A stretch of 64,000 nt of DNA from Metopolophium dirhodum (taxonomy: Eukaryota > Arthropoda > Insecta > Hemiptera > Aphididae): assembly GCF_019925205.1 (NCBI RefSeq), contig NC_083565.1, positions 37,848,241 through 37,912,240 on the forward strand. Direction: 5' to 3'. Shown here one piece after another: positions 21,184 to 34,240 of this stretch (position 1 is the first letter of the stretch; the number at the start of each line of letters is the position of its first letter). Position numbers and translations under genes: made by a program. The notes beneath the pieces are model-generated. The model was given only the letters and a program-made list of their open reading frames with translations. It was not told the DNA's origin and made no database searches.

Positions 21184-23623
21184 TTTTTTTTTTTTCATAA
21201 AGTTTTACTGACGAATGTCATCTTAACTTATTGTTAATAACATAATTTTTTTTTTTTTTTTAACATTTAGAAAATAAATAACAATTAAAAATACATTAGT
21301 GATCTAAGATACAAATGGCTACATATATGTAGTATAATAATAATATTATAATATTCAATTTCTTATTAAATTAAATTAAATTAAATAAATTAGTTATAGG
21401 CGTTATTGCAACAAGTCGTGGGGACGTCCGCGCTTGAGTCGGCGTACAGAAGGAGGGACACTTAGTTTGTAATATTTCGCACTGTGAGCAGAGTTGATGT
21501 GGCCGAAGAAGTTGATTGCTGATTTTTTTATGAACTCAACTATTGTGGGTAGCTGGAAGTCTTGATGAAGTGCATCGTTGCGTACAAACCATGGGGCATT
21601 AGAAATGGTTCTCAGAACTTTTGATTGAAAGATTTGTATTTTATGTATGTGGGTTTTTGCACAATTTCCCCACACAGGGGATGCGTAAAGAAGTAATGGT
21701 CGTAGTATTTGCTTATATAGCATAAGAGAGCATCTCCAGCTTAATGCAGTTTGACGGTTAATCAACGGGTATAGAACTTTTAGTCTTTGGTAGCCTTGTT
21801 GTAGTTTGGAGGTGATATGAGGATTCCAGGTTAATTTCCTGTCCAAAATTACACCGAGGTATTTGATATTTGGTGACCAAGGAATACTATTACCGTTCAA
21901 TTTCAAATTTTCAGGAGTTTTGGGGCGCCGGTTGGAGAAGAGTACCGCTATACTCTTTTGAGGGTTTAATGCAATTTTCCATTTTTCTCCCCATTTTTGG
22001 ATTTCATCCAAGTGGGCTTGAATATTTTGTGTTAATGTTTCAATGTCCTTAGCGCTTGAGTATATAGCACTATCATCCGCGTATAGTGCTACTTTAGTAT
22101 TATTCGTTGTAGGGAAGTCCGAAACGTATAGATTAAAAAGTAATGGTGAAATTTTTGAACCTTGTGGTACACCTGCGTTGATTTGTTTTGTTTCCGAAGT
22201 AGTATCATTGATTCGAACTTTGAAGCAGCGATCAGAGAGGTATTTAGATAATATATTGCAGTAGGAGTGTTTAATGTTTTTAATTTATATAAGAGTCCGT
22301 CATGCCATACGCGATCAAAGGCTTGGGCTACGTCTAAGAAGGCAGCACCTGTGTGTAGTTTTTTTTCAAATCCATCATTTATATGCTCCGTTAGTCGTAA
22401 AAGTTGTTGAGTAGTGGAGTGGTGAGATTTAAATCCAAATTGGAAATGCGGGATAGAATTTATTGCATTTAAATAACTGGTAAGCCTTGAGTGAATAATT
22501 TTTTCAAATATTTTTGATACTGAGGACAGAAGGCTTATAGGTCTGTAATTCATGGGGTTTGAGTTATCTTTACCTGGATATTTGAACAATATTATTGTAG
22601 CCAATTTCCATTCAGCAGGAAAGTACCCGATTTTTATTAGGGAATTGAATAAGATGGATAAATATGTTATTGCTTTTCTGGGTAGATTTTTTAGAATAGT
22701 ATTAGTGATTAAATCGTGTCCGGGTGTTTTTCTTTTTGGTAACTTTTTGATTATATCTAAGATTTCATTGGGGCTTGAGTATGGCAGCATATTTTGGGGA
22801 TGAATATCGTGCTCGCTTAGTTTTTGTTGAACTAGATAATTTGTAGAGTTATCTAGTGAGCTGTTTAAAGTAAAAGAATTTTCAAGAGTATGAGCAAACA
22901 ATTCGCATTTATCGGCTTCTGTATTTAGATAAGCATCTCCCGCTTTCAAGGGGGGGATTTCATTGGAATTCGGTTTTATTAATCTTTTGGTTGCAATCCA
23001 TAAGTTGGAGTCTGCTGGGTGTATAGTAGATAAATATTGTTGATAACAGTTAATTCTGTGTTCTTCGAGTGAGTTTTTGACCTTTTTTGTTAGGTAGTTT
23101 AATTTTACTCGATCTTGTGGTAGTCTATGTAGTTGCCAGAGTTTCCTCGTTTGATGTTTTGATTTGATTAATTTTAATATTGAATGGGGAAGTTGATTAG
23201 GGCTATAATAATTGGTTTCCGTGTTTGGTTTTGCTGAGCATGTATTGGCCGCTTGACAGATGATTTCGCGAAGATGTTTTACTGCATTATCTGCGTTGTA
23301 AATGTTGTAAATGTTTTTAGGAATAATTAGGTTTTGAGAAATATGTTGTTTGAATTTTTCCCAATTTGGTTTCCCAGTGATGAGTTTACGGGTTGGTATT
23401 GAAAATGATACAGACACATCTATTGTAATTTTTACAGGTAAATGGTCTGAATCGAGTTCAAATAGTGGTTTTTGGTTAATAGAAAAACGGATCGATTTTT
23501 GTAAAATTACGTCTAAAATATCAGAACTTCTGTTTTGATCATATGGGAAGTAGGTAGGTGTATCTGGAGCACACATGATCGTGGAGCTATTTGAGAGATA
23601 TTTGAATAATTTACGTCCGTTTG
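21184..23623 (-). mobile_element. 5'-truncated Jockey-type LINE with target duplication
   Basis: The target duplication CATTGAGCGTCT occurs at 21172-21183 and 23624-23635. On the minus strand the element runs from 23623 to a poly(A) tail (the T-run starting at 21184). A second A-run lies just inside, at 21247-21262. It begins part-way through the endonuclease domain and keeps the whole reverse transcriptase. Being nearly intact, it is a fairly recent insertion. Its host sequence rejoins cleanly across the duplication. Confidence 0.9.
21403..23622 (-). pseudogene. LINE endonuclease C-terminus plus reverse transcriptase, one frameshift
   Basis: The frame opens at the truncation point and gives the endonuclease end (SSDILDVIL, then ELDSDHLPVKITI). 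Reverse transcriptase motifs follow in order: KKLPKRKTPGHDLI, YRPISLLSSVSKIFEKII, FGFKSHHSTTQQLLRL and AFLDVAQAFDRVWHDGLLYK. A single-base shift near 22258 then moves the frame, which continues with SPLLFNLYV, the catalytic YADD (22072-22083), KYLGVILDRKLTW and LLLYASPVWG up to the stop at 21403. Apart from the shift and the missing 5' part, the frame is open. It copied element RNA into DNA at a nicked target; this copy cannot act alone. Confidence 0.88.
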
Positions 23624-23704
23624 CATTGAGCGTCTAAGTGCTAGGTAATGTTCTTTCGGAAACTCTCGTATTGATTCTGGTTGGTGGGTTTCGAAAGCAC
23701 TGCG

Positions 23705-23717
23705 TTAGGTTAGGTTA
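23705..23717 (+). repeat. short interstitial TTAGG telomere-like repeat
   Basis: TTAGGTTAGGTTA is two units of the arthropod telomere repeat. It is too short to be more than suggestive. Confidence 0.5.
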
Positions 23718-23773
23718 ATAACGATTGGTCAGTGATTGATTGACTTAGTGGTCGATTTCAAGAACGAGAGATG

Positions 23774-24507
23774 TACTGAGTGATTCACCAAGCACGCTCA
23801 CTCAAAATCTGTGTTTGAAATTTTGAAATTTACTTAAAGACCTAATATGTTAAAATTCTTTAGATTTGTTGTACTAAGTGTCTTGTGGAGATATAAACTT
23901 CTGTTTTCAAAATGAGAACCTCCCTTTTAAACTGTACATTTTTTAGTGGATAATTATTTTTAAAAATTGTACGTATAAGAATGAAAATTTCGTTCGAGTA
24001 GTTTTTGAGTTCTTTAACTTTGCGTTCTAAGGAATAAAGGTCCATGGAGGCTATTATGGGTAATTGATTTATAAGATATGGGAGCTATCATGGTGATTTT
24101 AAAATTTTAGTCGTTTATATTAAACCGTCAACATAAATAATTTGTAAAAATAGCCCAAATATAATAGGCAAATATTAGTTCCAATGTTACGTCTATTTTA
24201 TATTTTTGTAAAACTGTTTTTGAGGACAATTATCCTTAGTACAAACATTTTAATAACTACGAAACTAATCAATCAAATTTTAAATTAGGTACCTCAACAT
24301 ATTCAAAAAAAGTCATCCGATAAATAATTTACAGATAAAAATGAGAGTTCTCATTTAAAAAAAAAACAGAAGTTTGTATCACTCCTTAACAAAAAATTCA
24401 AGAATTTCAAAAATAATCTTTGAGCATATTTAAAATTTCCAAAAGTCTAAATTTGAATAAATTCTGAAAGAATAGGGTGAGCATGCATAGTGAATCACCC
24501 TGTATAT
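23774..24507. mobile_element. foldback miniature element with CAGGGTGATTC-type tips
   Basis: The left tip GTACTGAGTGATTCACCAAG and the right tip TGAATCACCCTGTAT are inverted repeats. Inner matching blocks include AAACTTCTGTTTT with AATGAGAAC (left) against GTTCTCATT with AAAACAGAAGTTT (right, near 24347-24378). The element is about 0.73 kb and has no coding frame. The tips resemble those at 15833-16469, 28787-28834 and 30200. Confidence 0.75.
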
Positions 24508-24930
24508 TTCTACGACGTTCGTTTTATGAATAGACTACAAGCCGTCTATCGTTAAGAGGGCGATTAATAAGTGGATTTATATACTTACAAAGTAATTTAT
24601 TTCCACAAAATATTATGACATTGCTGATTCTTAATTAATTTGTTTTATCGAACAATTTTTCTTTTTTATTCGGTAAAAGTTTTTCCCATTTGATAATGTT
24701 AAATTCTGTAAATGATATATTGTAATCTTGTACCTATAATAACATTATAAATCTAGCACTATAATAGCTGAGTATTAGTTACCTGAGTAGAGTTAGGATT
24801 GAAAAAAAAAAACAAAGAGATGATGAATTTACTAGTATAAATTCCATTTATTTTTGTTTTATTTAAACAAGTATAATTCCATAATTTTATCAAATATTTG
24901 AAACGATATAGTTTAGTATCACACTATAAC

Positions 24931-25257
24931 AGGGTTATAAAGTGTGCACCACAATGACTTTTTAACAGGGGCGCCGCTCTGCCGAAGAATTTTATATGTT
25001 CCAAAAAAATATTTGAAAACAAAACTATGGCAGTGACTTATTTAACGATTATGTAAATAAAAATGTATAGTTAATTATATATAATTCAAATAAAATAAAT
25101 ATTTTTATATTACCTACCCATCACAATAATTACTGGTTTTTATTTAATTTTTATATTTTTTTATGATTATTCATGATATGACTTGGAGAAGGGCGCCCTG
25201 AGAAAACATTGGTTTGAATAGAGGGCGCTGCGAACCAAAAAAGTTTGCACTGTCCTG
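24931..25257. mobile_element. 327-bp hAT-like miniature element
   Basis: The ends are CAGGGTTATAAAGTGTGCAC and (reverse complement) CAGGACAGTGCAAACTTTTT. They share a GTGCA core, and G+C-rich GGGCGCC blocks lie inside both ends. It is flanked by CACTATAA (24923-24930) and AACTATAA (25258-25265), an 8-bp target duplication with one mismatch. No open frame is present. Confidence 0.75.
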
Positions 25258-27250
25258 AACTATAAAGTGACACGGTAGTTGATGGTGTGTATGTTATAAA
25301 TCATAAAATTCCAAGTAAGCAAAGTAAATTGAATTTAAAATCTATTAATTATTTAATTAATATAAACATATTTTTGTAAATAAAATTTTCATAAATCCAT
25401 TTTTGTTCCTTTAAGAAAACTGTCTTTTGTACAATTGTGTTTATTAGAGTATCCACCCATTGAGGTAAAACAAATAGATGCAGTTGTCCGTTAAGAGGGT
25501 TTTCACTGTGCAATAATAAAAAAGGTAATGACTGTTGATCGATATATTTTTTTTACTCGTCCATATTAATTCGGACACGCACGCGGATTGGACTGTTGGA
25601 TTTCCACGCCAATCGTATCGACGTTTCGGCATTACATTATTATTATTATTATTACAACGCAAATCGCACCTTTACTCTGCAGCTCTGGAGATGTCTCAGA
25701 GAAATATAAATTCTCTCTATTAATATCATAATAATATATGTTGTGGGTTATAACTGTAATGACTCTGCTGTGACGTTTACCACAAGCTATCCGTCGCGGA
25801 TCGTGTCTGGAGGTTTGTATTTATTATAATACGTTTACTCGCGATTCAACCATTAGGGGTGAGAGACGTTTCTTACTCTCTCTCTCTCACACACGCTTTC
25901 TATTTCCATCTTTCTCTTTCCACCTAACTTTCTCTCTCACTCTCGCTATCTGAGCGCATATTTATTATATAGGTATATTATTATTATATATTACTATGTG
26001 CACACGACGATCATTTCGTGTGCGTGCCTCTCTGAAGGAATAGAGCTTTTCAGCCGCGGGCACCACTCGAGTCACCCGACCGCCCGCTGGGACGAGATAA
26101 CTGCAGCACTCTCCTCTCGTGGGGTTCACCCACAATATAATTTATACCTATGTACGCGTTTTTTTATTTTCATCGATGCGCACCAATGACAGCGACGATT
26201 TTTCAAAATGACAGCCGACGACGATGACGACGTGATTGTATTATAATAATAATAATATAACAATACAGTTTTTGCGCGTTTTCTAAATTATATGACTTTG
26301 ACCCGATCGATGCCGTTCACGTGATATTTTAATTCAGTCGGACCTGCAGAGCCGAAATCCTGATTTTGAGGCCTCAGTGCCAGCATATTTTAGAGGACCG
26401 CATGTCATAATATTATGTACATTTATGCGCGAAAAGGATGTGGCTTGGCTGCGATATTGTTGAACACTAACCAGTAACCACCCTGCAAATATTAACCGGA
26501 TGTAGATTAATTTAGAACAAGGACTTTTATACATCATACAAATCATTAATATATTAATTTAAACATAATACACTTATGCATCAAAATATTAAAAATATGA
26601 AGTAAAATATGCCGTAATAAAAAAATGACTAGCCCATAATAATAATATTATACTATAATAATTAAATTTTTTCTATATATATTTTATTTTAATATAATCA
26701 TATTATTTATTAAGTTCGTGCATTCTGTATTACAGAAAATCATATTGTTGTAATGCCGTTGACAATGTGTTTTTATAATGATAATATTGTTTATTTCAAA
26801 CTTTAACCGTTGTCCCGCCTGCAGTAACGCCGAATCGTGTATTGTATAATATTATTTAAATATTTGTGTGCCATACCGAATTTGTATTGTATCCATATCT
26901 AACGTACAACGGCCCCGGACGTCGACGCATCGTTGGTTGAAATTGTCAGTGCTTTACGCAGTGTACAAAGCTTTACTATCAAAAAAAATGTTGAACGTTG
27001 TGTGTTGTGTGTATATTAAAATCAGTGTTCGAATTCGGTTGGGTGGCTACGACTGGTGAGGAGGGGGTTGCGCAAGGGCACGGTGTTCTTCTACTATTTT
27101 TTTTTTAACCTTAACTATTTCTTTTTTACTTGGATGGTGGGACGGCGCAAACTAATTAAAACTGAATAAAATTAAAAATGTCTAAATGTAAAACTCGAAT
27201 GATTATGTGAATAGTGCGTTGAGAATGTTTTAAAAATTACCCTCAATATA
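25258..27250. other. intergenic DNA with pyrimidine tracts
   Basis: 25872-25950 is a CT-rich simple tract. 25740-26230 is CpG-richer and could be regulatory, but I see no initiator plus donor combination. Open frames of 60-70 codons lack domains. A second mixed-composition patch at 26820-27060 is also unassigned. Confidence 0.45.
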
Positions 27251-27988
27251 GCAAGGCTGTGCATTAACGAGTTAATAAGTTGGAAGTTACGTTAATTTTA
27301 ACTTATTAACTTAATTAACTTAACTTTAACTTAACTCATTTTCCTCTGTATTAACTTAAAATGAACTCATATTTTTATTTTCCCAATAAAGTTAATTTTG
27401 AATTTTCGGTTTATCCAGAAAAATATTGTTTTTATTACGGGTTTTTATTTTGGTTTACAACAATAATATTATAAGTTCGCAGAATATAGAAAATATTATC
27501 AGAAAACAAATTAGATATATTTACAAAGAAATTTGTATTTATATTTAAAGATAAAAATAATATTTGTATTAATTAGGTAATTATAAATATAAATATAGGG
27601 GTAACATTATTCGCCCGTCTGAAGACATCAATAGCCCACAAATGCCACAAATTATATTCATAAATCATAATACCTATTCATTATACTCATTAGTTATTAG
27701 TTATTTTTATTAATAGAATAATGAGTATCATAGATTGTTTGAATAGTAATATACCTATAATTTATGAATAATGATTACTATTCAAGTGATTTATTAAATA
27801 ATGTTTCAGAAATGTTTTTTTTGTACTAACTTAACTTATTCATTTAAGTTAAATTAAGTTAACTGTATTTGTTAACTTAATTGATGTATTAAAAATTTCT
27901 ATTAACTTAACTTTTAATATAATTTAAAGTATAATAATTAACTTAACTTAACCGAGTTAAATAATATCATTAACTTGCCCAGCCTCGC
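27251..27988 (-). mobile_element. 0.74-kb TTAACTTAA-rich element, copy B of an inverted pair
   Basis: This is the reverse-orientation partner of 17571-18351, about 9 kb away. Read on the minus strand it starts GCGAGGCTGGGCAAGTTAAT and ends ACTTATTAACTCGTTAATGC followed by ACAGCCTTGC. The shared interior includes the TATTATTCATAAATC and GAATAGTAATATAC segments. The two copies differ at scattered positions, so they are independent insertions or an old duplication. Confidence 0.75.
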
Positions 27989-28592
27989 TTCATAGTGTAT
28001 TAGTATTATGAATGCGTCTAGCGACGATTAAGAGCTAAACTGGGGGGGACGGGAATCTCCCTGTGTGGCACTTTTTTATACGAACATAATATATTATATG
28101 ATATGTATTTATAATTTGTTGTAACTTATTATATTATACACAGTATTATTGGTTGAAAACTTTTTTTTTTATTTATATAGTTAATCGTACATCACTGACA
28201 AAAAATCTTGTCTATTATGATAAGATGTTATGTAATGCGTCAAAACGGGAAAAAAACAATGTCCCGAGTACTGCTGTGTTTTAGTTTCTCGATGGAGTTA
28301 TGAGTTTGTGAGTCTTTTCGTGATATATTATGTGTGTATTTTTAGATATTATTTTTTTGCGTCTAGACATTTAAAAGCTTTATTTACCTACTACTGACGT
28401 TTCTAATTTACGTGTAATTTTGCTAATAGACGTTAGGTAAAGCTTTTACAATCGTGTATTCTATAATGCGCTGGGTGCAGGGCCATTGTGATATACAAAT
28501 TATTGAGCACATCGATCGTTTGTGTAGCCACCGTCCGAATCATTTTACAATCAAACCCATTGCAGAGACGTCGTGAGTAAATCTTTTTAACT

Positions 28593-28622
28593 GTTAGGTT
28601 TGGTTAGGTTAGGTTAGGTTAA
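28593..28622 (+). repeat. interstitial TTAGG telomere-like repeat
   Basis: GTTAGGTTTGGTTAGGTTAG followed by GTTAGGTTAA contains five near-consecutive units of the insect telomere repeat TTAGG, one of them altered to TTTGG. It could mark a healed break or chance capture of telomere sequence. Confidence 0.6.
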
Positions 28623-28745
28623 TTGTTTTGTTGACCGGTATTTCGACGGTAAATATTTTTATTGATAATATTTTAGACTTTAACCGATATAAGGTTTTAA
28701 TCTGCGCCAGTTTACAGCATGATGCAAGATGATGAGCACTATAAT

Positions 28746-29046
28746 TCAGCGGTTCTTAAACTATGGTCCACGACACTCATGGCTGAGTGTTTCGTGATAA
28801 AAGAATCACCCTGTGGCCTGTATAAAAAAGAGGTTATCTTATTTTTTATCTAGATGCATTTTTTCTTCGATTATCCGCTATCCATTATCTGGATAATTTT
28901 AAAGTTATCAGCGCACAACTCTGATTATGATAACGTGAGATATTTTGTAAAAGAAAGGTGTTCGACAGAAAATCGTGGTCCGTGATTTCTAAAAGTCTTC
29001 CACCAGAGGTCCGCGTGGTGTTCATGAATAGTTTAAGAACCGCTGT
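28746..29046. mobile_element. 301-bp hAT-like element with exact 8-bp target duplication
   Basis: The ends CAGCGGTTCTTAAACTATGG and (reverse complement) CAGCGGTTCTTAAACTATTC are the classic hAT-type inverted repeat. ACTATAAT flanks it at 28738-28745 and 29047-29054. The interior at 28787-28834 carries a foreign piece, GAGTGTTTCGTGATAAAAGA then ATCACCCTGT, which matches the tip of the foldback element at 15833-16469. Confidence 0.88.
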
Positions 29047-29054
29047 ACTATAAT

Positions 29055-32000
29055 ATTGTATCTGGGGTTAATATAGACCTCAGATTATATGAAATATTAT
29101 AATATGGGTAAACCCTTAAGCCCTGAACGCATGCATTAATAAGTCATGCAGTCTGCTTCTGCAAACATTCGACTTAAACCTTCTAATTTTTATAATTTTA
29201 TTCGTTTAAAAAAAAAAAAAGAAAACTGAATAAATTATAATAACTCTTAATATATACGAATAAAATTACCACAGAGAACCGAGAAATTTACGGTTGTCGG
29301 CTGTCTATTATAAATTTACCGTATACCTACCTGCCTATACCTACGTACAATATTACAGGAGCAATATTGTAATATTTATTATATAATCTTATTTCTCTCG
29401 CCGAACTAAAAAAAATAAAAAAAAACGATAGTAATAACTTTTTTCCGTTAAATATTATTTATTGCACGACGTTTTCATTAGTCGCGTTTTGATACTCTGC
29501 TGCCGCAGATATCGTTGTCTATTGTTTTTAAAGGCGCATAAAAAATAATAACGACCACGGTTCGCTTTGCAATAATAATAATTAATACGTAATATTATTT
29601 TGAATTTGATCCTATCCGTAAAGTTATATATTCGTTTCGGTAAAAAAAAAAATAAAAGTAAAGCTACGGAAACATTATACAGTGTGTATAGTTATTATAC
29701 TACTGCTGCTGCAGTATCTAATTTAAAACGATATAGCGACGAAATGTCAGTTTTTCATAACGCATATTATATGCTAAACCCAGTAAAATTCGGTAACAAT
29801 GGAAAACTGGGATTAAAGTCGCATTGTTTCTGAGAGCACAATACACGTACGCCGAGATCATAATGATAATACAGTCGTGCGTAGTATTTTATTATTGTAC
29901 GGCAGACGAGCAGAACTTTACAATTCCGAACAACGATGATCTTAAATCGTACCTAATTGCACACTTATATAATATGCGCGTACAAATAATAATAATAATA
30001 TAACGAATTCGAATAATTAATACCACGGCGAGGCGTATGTGCGTCGTATGCGAAATTCGGGGCAGCCATGGCTGAGTACGATTATTTTGACTTTCAAATG
30101 TATACCGTCGCAAGCGTCTTTTTTTCCGTCCGACGCTTTAGAAATCAGACAATATAATATAATATTTTGTGTCGTGGCACTTTACATTAGGTATACATAC
30201 ACAGGATGATCTACCAAACACACTCACCCCCATTATTTCCTTTAACAATGAGTTTATTCAAATTGGCGTTGTTTTTTTTTAAATACATTATTTAAAGCCC
30301 ATTTTTCAAATTCAAGAATTTATTGTTTACTATTTGAGGAGTGTTATTTTTATATACACCTGAAATAATTAGAATTTTGAACGATAACCCTTAGTTATTA
30401 AAATATTTTACAAAGGGCAATAGTCCTTAAAAATGGTTTTAAAAAACTATAAAGTAAATATTTTACTATTAATAATAATAATTTCTTTATCACCCATTGA
30501 TATATTGTACGTGTGGAAGATAAACAAAAAAAGAAAAAAACTAGCATTGATCTTCACTGAAGTGTAACCTCTTATCGAAGAGCAAGAGTACTTTGCTAAA
30601 CTTAGCGTGAGATGAAATAATAAAAAAAGATATGATAATGATTTTCAATTACTAAGAAGAGAGAAAATACAAATGAAAATAAAAAAACAATTAAATAACA
30701 TCAATAATAACAATTATTAGGCAACATCTACAATAAACTAATACCTATCTATACCTATACCTATACTAATGCCAAAAATATTAAGTGAACAAGAAAATTA
30801 AAAAAAAGCAGGGGACACATTTGTTTAATATGTGTAAAAATAATATAACAGCTATGTGGTTAAAATTATATAATAAAAATTTTTTTTTATTCATTATTAT
30901 AATACTAGGTTTTTAGCTTAAGTTCAAATTCCCCCAAGCTAGAGGGTATCCACACTGGTGGGCCTCCTTCCTCACCCCATTCATGTTGTTGTTTCTTATT
31001 ATATAAATAAGAATATATATATATCAAATTTACTTATTGTATGTATATAAATATTACAGATTGTAAATATTCTATTTTATCTAATAATAAAAAAAAAAGT
31101 TCAAATTCATGCGAATCATGTGCAAAATTTGAAATGGGTGTGACTGGGGAAACTTACGTAAAATAGATTTAATATTGTCCTTATAACTCCTAGGATTATA
31201 CTTTTCATTAAACTTAATTAAACTTCAAATTTGATACCTGATATATAAAATATTTTTATAAAAATAGAATTTACATTATCAACAAAAAGTCCAGAACGGA
31301 GTAAATTATTGCCAGTGTAAAGGCCAGGTTTATTTAAAATTATATTTATTTTAACGTTATTGGAGAGAGATGTTCGTTTATTAAAAGATAAAGATAATAT
31401 TTTGAAAGCACAACGTCGTGAACGGTTTTGAGCCAACTATCTCCGGCTATAATATTATCTGCTCCGAATCGATTACGTTTTTTCCCCTAAAATTTAACGA
31501 TTAATATAATGTAAAAGAAACGAACCCGTGTTTTATCGGGGGAGAAAAAAATAATGTTTGTCGTCCACAACCGCGACTCATGGAGATAAACAATTTAAGT
31601 ACCGAGTAAAGATTAAATATATATATTATATATAAGTCAGCGGCTCTCGTCTTTGTTGGTGAGTAATATAAAAAGGTCAACATATCGATCGTGCCACATC
31701 TCTAAGTATTAGTACCTTAGCATATTATATTCATCTCCAACCGTGCCACTCGATGTACAAGTCAATAATACGGTAGGTAGGTAAGATAACTTGTTCCGTT
31801 ACTTCATTCTTTTAATGATGCGTTATAATATTTTAGATCATTTTTCGGCGTGTTCATAACTAGAACGTCTCTATATACATGTAATTATATTTTTATATTA
31901 TATATTTTCTCCTCTACCGATCAACAACCCTTTCGGTTTTGGTCGGTGCAACGATTAGTTCTTGTTCAAACCACGGCAGTGACTCAGCGAAAGCCGACGT

Positions 32001-34240
32001 CCGTGGTGGAATTTACGTTATTAATATTAATTATCAAAGTGGGGCAGACAGAAATGCACTTACGAAAAAAAAAACAAAAAAAATTTCGGAAGAGATGGGG
32101 AAAAAATGTTTATTTAATTTAGAAGATATACATAAGAGAGAAAGAGAGTGTGGGAGAGAAAGAGAGAGAGATAGAGAGATAGTGACAGGGACAGACTAAA
32201 ACGGATTCGCAACTTTCAGACAGGAAATTTCATACCCGAGACAACGGAACGTCAAATTTTAAAAGTTACTAGACAAAAGCATATTAATCTCATGCCGCCG
32301 TGTACACGAATAATAATATATTTAATAACCAACCTTTTTTCGGCTTCGGTAAAGTTTAATTTTAATTTTTTTTATTCACTCTTCCCGTCCGCTGTTTACG
32401 CGTATTTCAAAAGTTCTCAGACACCACAGACGTTTACAGTCATTTTTGTTGACCGTCGTGAACTGAAAACAATTTACGGAACAAACTTTTGACGGTCGGC
32501 GAAAACGCGGTAACGAGAGGATGTCAAAAACATGCTCGTCGATTTTTGTGCGTGGCGTTATGCAGATCAAACAGTGGCTGGGTAGTGAGTATACTAACCA
32601 GAAAACTGTTTAATTGAAAATTTCAGAGAAAAAAAAATAATAACGTATACCTACAACACTGGAGTGTGGATAGCACAAGCTTAAACAAAAAATTAATATG
32701 AAAATATGAAAAAAATAAATAACTTGTTTACCCAATTTTCAAATGTAAATACAATTTTCCAATATAATAATAATTTTTCTATGTTAATCTTTTCACGTTG
32801 GGTAAAAAAAAAAATGTTTTGCTTTCATCGCATTATATTACAGCTGGTAGTGCACAAACACGGACGTTTAAATGTTTTGCAGTTCATTCAATAATAATCA
32901 GATTTCTGAGAGTTAGAAATTTATAAAGTTATATTATTAGATTAAATACAACGTACCTAGGTATGGAATTAGAAAATATTCTCATTAGGTATTTTTCCAC
33001 AGATATTTGTTTAAAAAAAAATTGTATTCTTAGCTTTACGTCTTAAAAATTACAACAATTATTTAGAGATTTCACAGTTTTTGAAATGTAATAGTCATCA
33101 TTAAAATCAAAAACGAAAAATAAATTAACAACCAATGACCCATATACTCTATTTTGATAATACTTCCCCTTAAATCTCACTTATATATAATTCGGGGCTT
33201 GAAATCAATTTCAAAATCGATTTTATTTATCATTAATAGTTGTTAAAACTTAAAAGTATTTTTAAATAATCAATGGAAATATTAAAATCGAAAATGGTTG
33301 TCGATGATATTCAAAATGTATACCACATTAACAGTTTAATGTTTTATCTTTTTTCTCTCATTAAATTTAATTCTTCTCGTTAAAATTCTCATCAAGTTGT
33401 TGTTACATAGTGTTTAGTTATTGGAACCTACACCTAATATACGTGTTTGCAATTGCAAAGATCACTGGCAAAAGCCGAAAAAGCTGAAAAGTTCGCCACA
33501 TATTTACTACAGCTCTCTGGCAAGTTTTTACTGTTATCATTTTCTATCTCTACAGTAATTTTCAGTTTACGTTCTATCAGAACGCATCAGCTGTTCCATG
33601 GAAACTTTATTCTGGTACCACTGATATTCATCGAGTACTTTTATTTATTTTACTTCTAATTAAGGCGATCCAATTATCACATCGCTTGTTTGCTACAACA
33701 ACAACATAACACAAAAATCGTGATTTTACACAAAACGCATTTGAAAATTTTATTTGTAATTATATGACGATAAAATCATATTGAATGTTTATATTGCTTT
33801 AGAAACTTATTTTAATTGAAGTAGAGTGTTATAACATACTATATTCATGCCTTATTCTCACCTACAAATGTTTTGTTATTTTAAAATTAGGAATTAGTTT
33901 AAATTTTTTAACTTATGACACTATTGATTTAAAGATTGATGTTTAGTTATGAGTTATTTTCTAATATGTCGATATGCAAAATTTTTATTTTTATTTTCTA
34001 CATAATTTTATGTATTATTTGTAGTTATGACATTATTGTATAACTATTAATATCAACACAAATTTTAATATATGCTTCAATTGTATTAATTTAAGAACAA
34101 TACAATATTTTAATCTTTAAGTAACAGAAATTTAACTCTTTTAAATATAATAATATTATAACAAAACAAAATCTTTTAGTTTAGGAACATAACGTCACAA
34201 TATTTAAATAATAAAAACATATTATAGTATCACAGAATAT
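29055..34240. other. A+T-rich intergenic DNA
   Basis: No supported gene. Small items are an element tip at 30200 (CAGGATGATCTACCAAACAC, resembling the CAGGGTGATTCACCAAGC tips; partner end not found), a GA-rich simple tract at 32128-32185, and a repeat end at 33193 (GGGGCTTGAAATCAATTTC). 31430-31760 and 32200-32600 have mixed composition but no domain or splice pattern that I trust. Confidence 0.5.
32128..32185. repeat. GA-rich simple repeat
   Basis: A purine tract of AGAGAGAAAGAGAG-type units. GAGA-type tracts are common near insect promoters, but nothing else here supports one. Confidence 0.85.
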
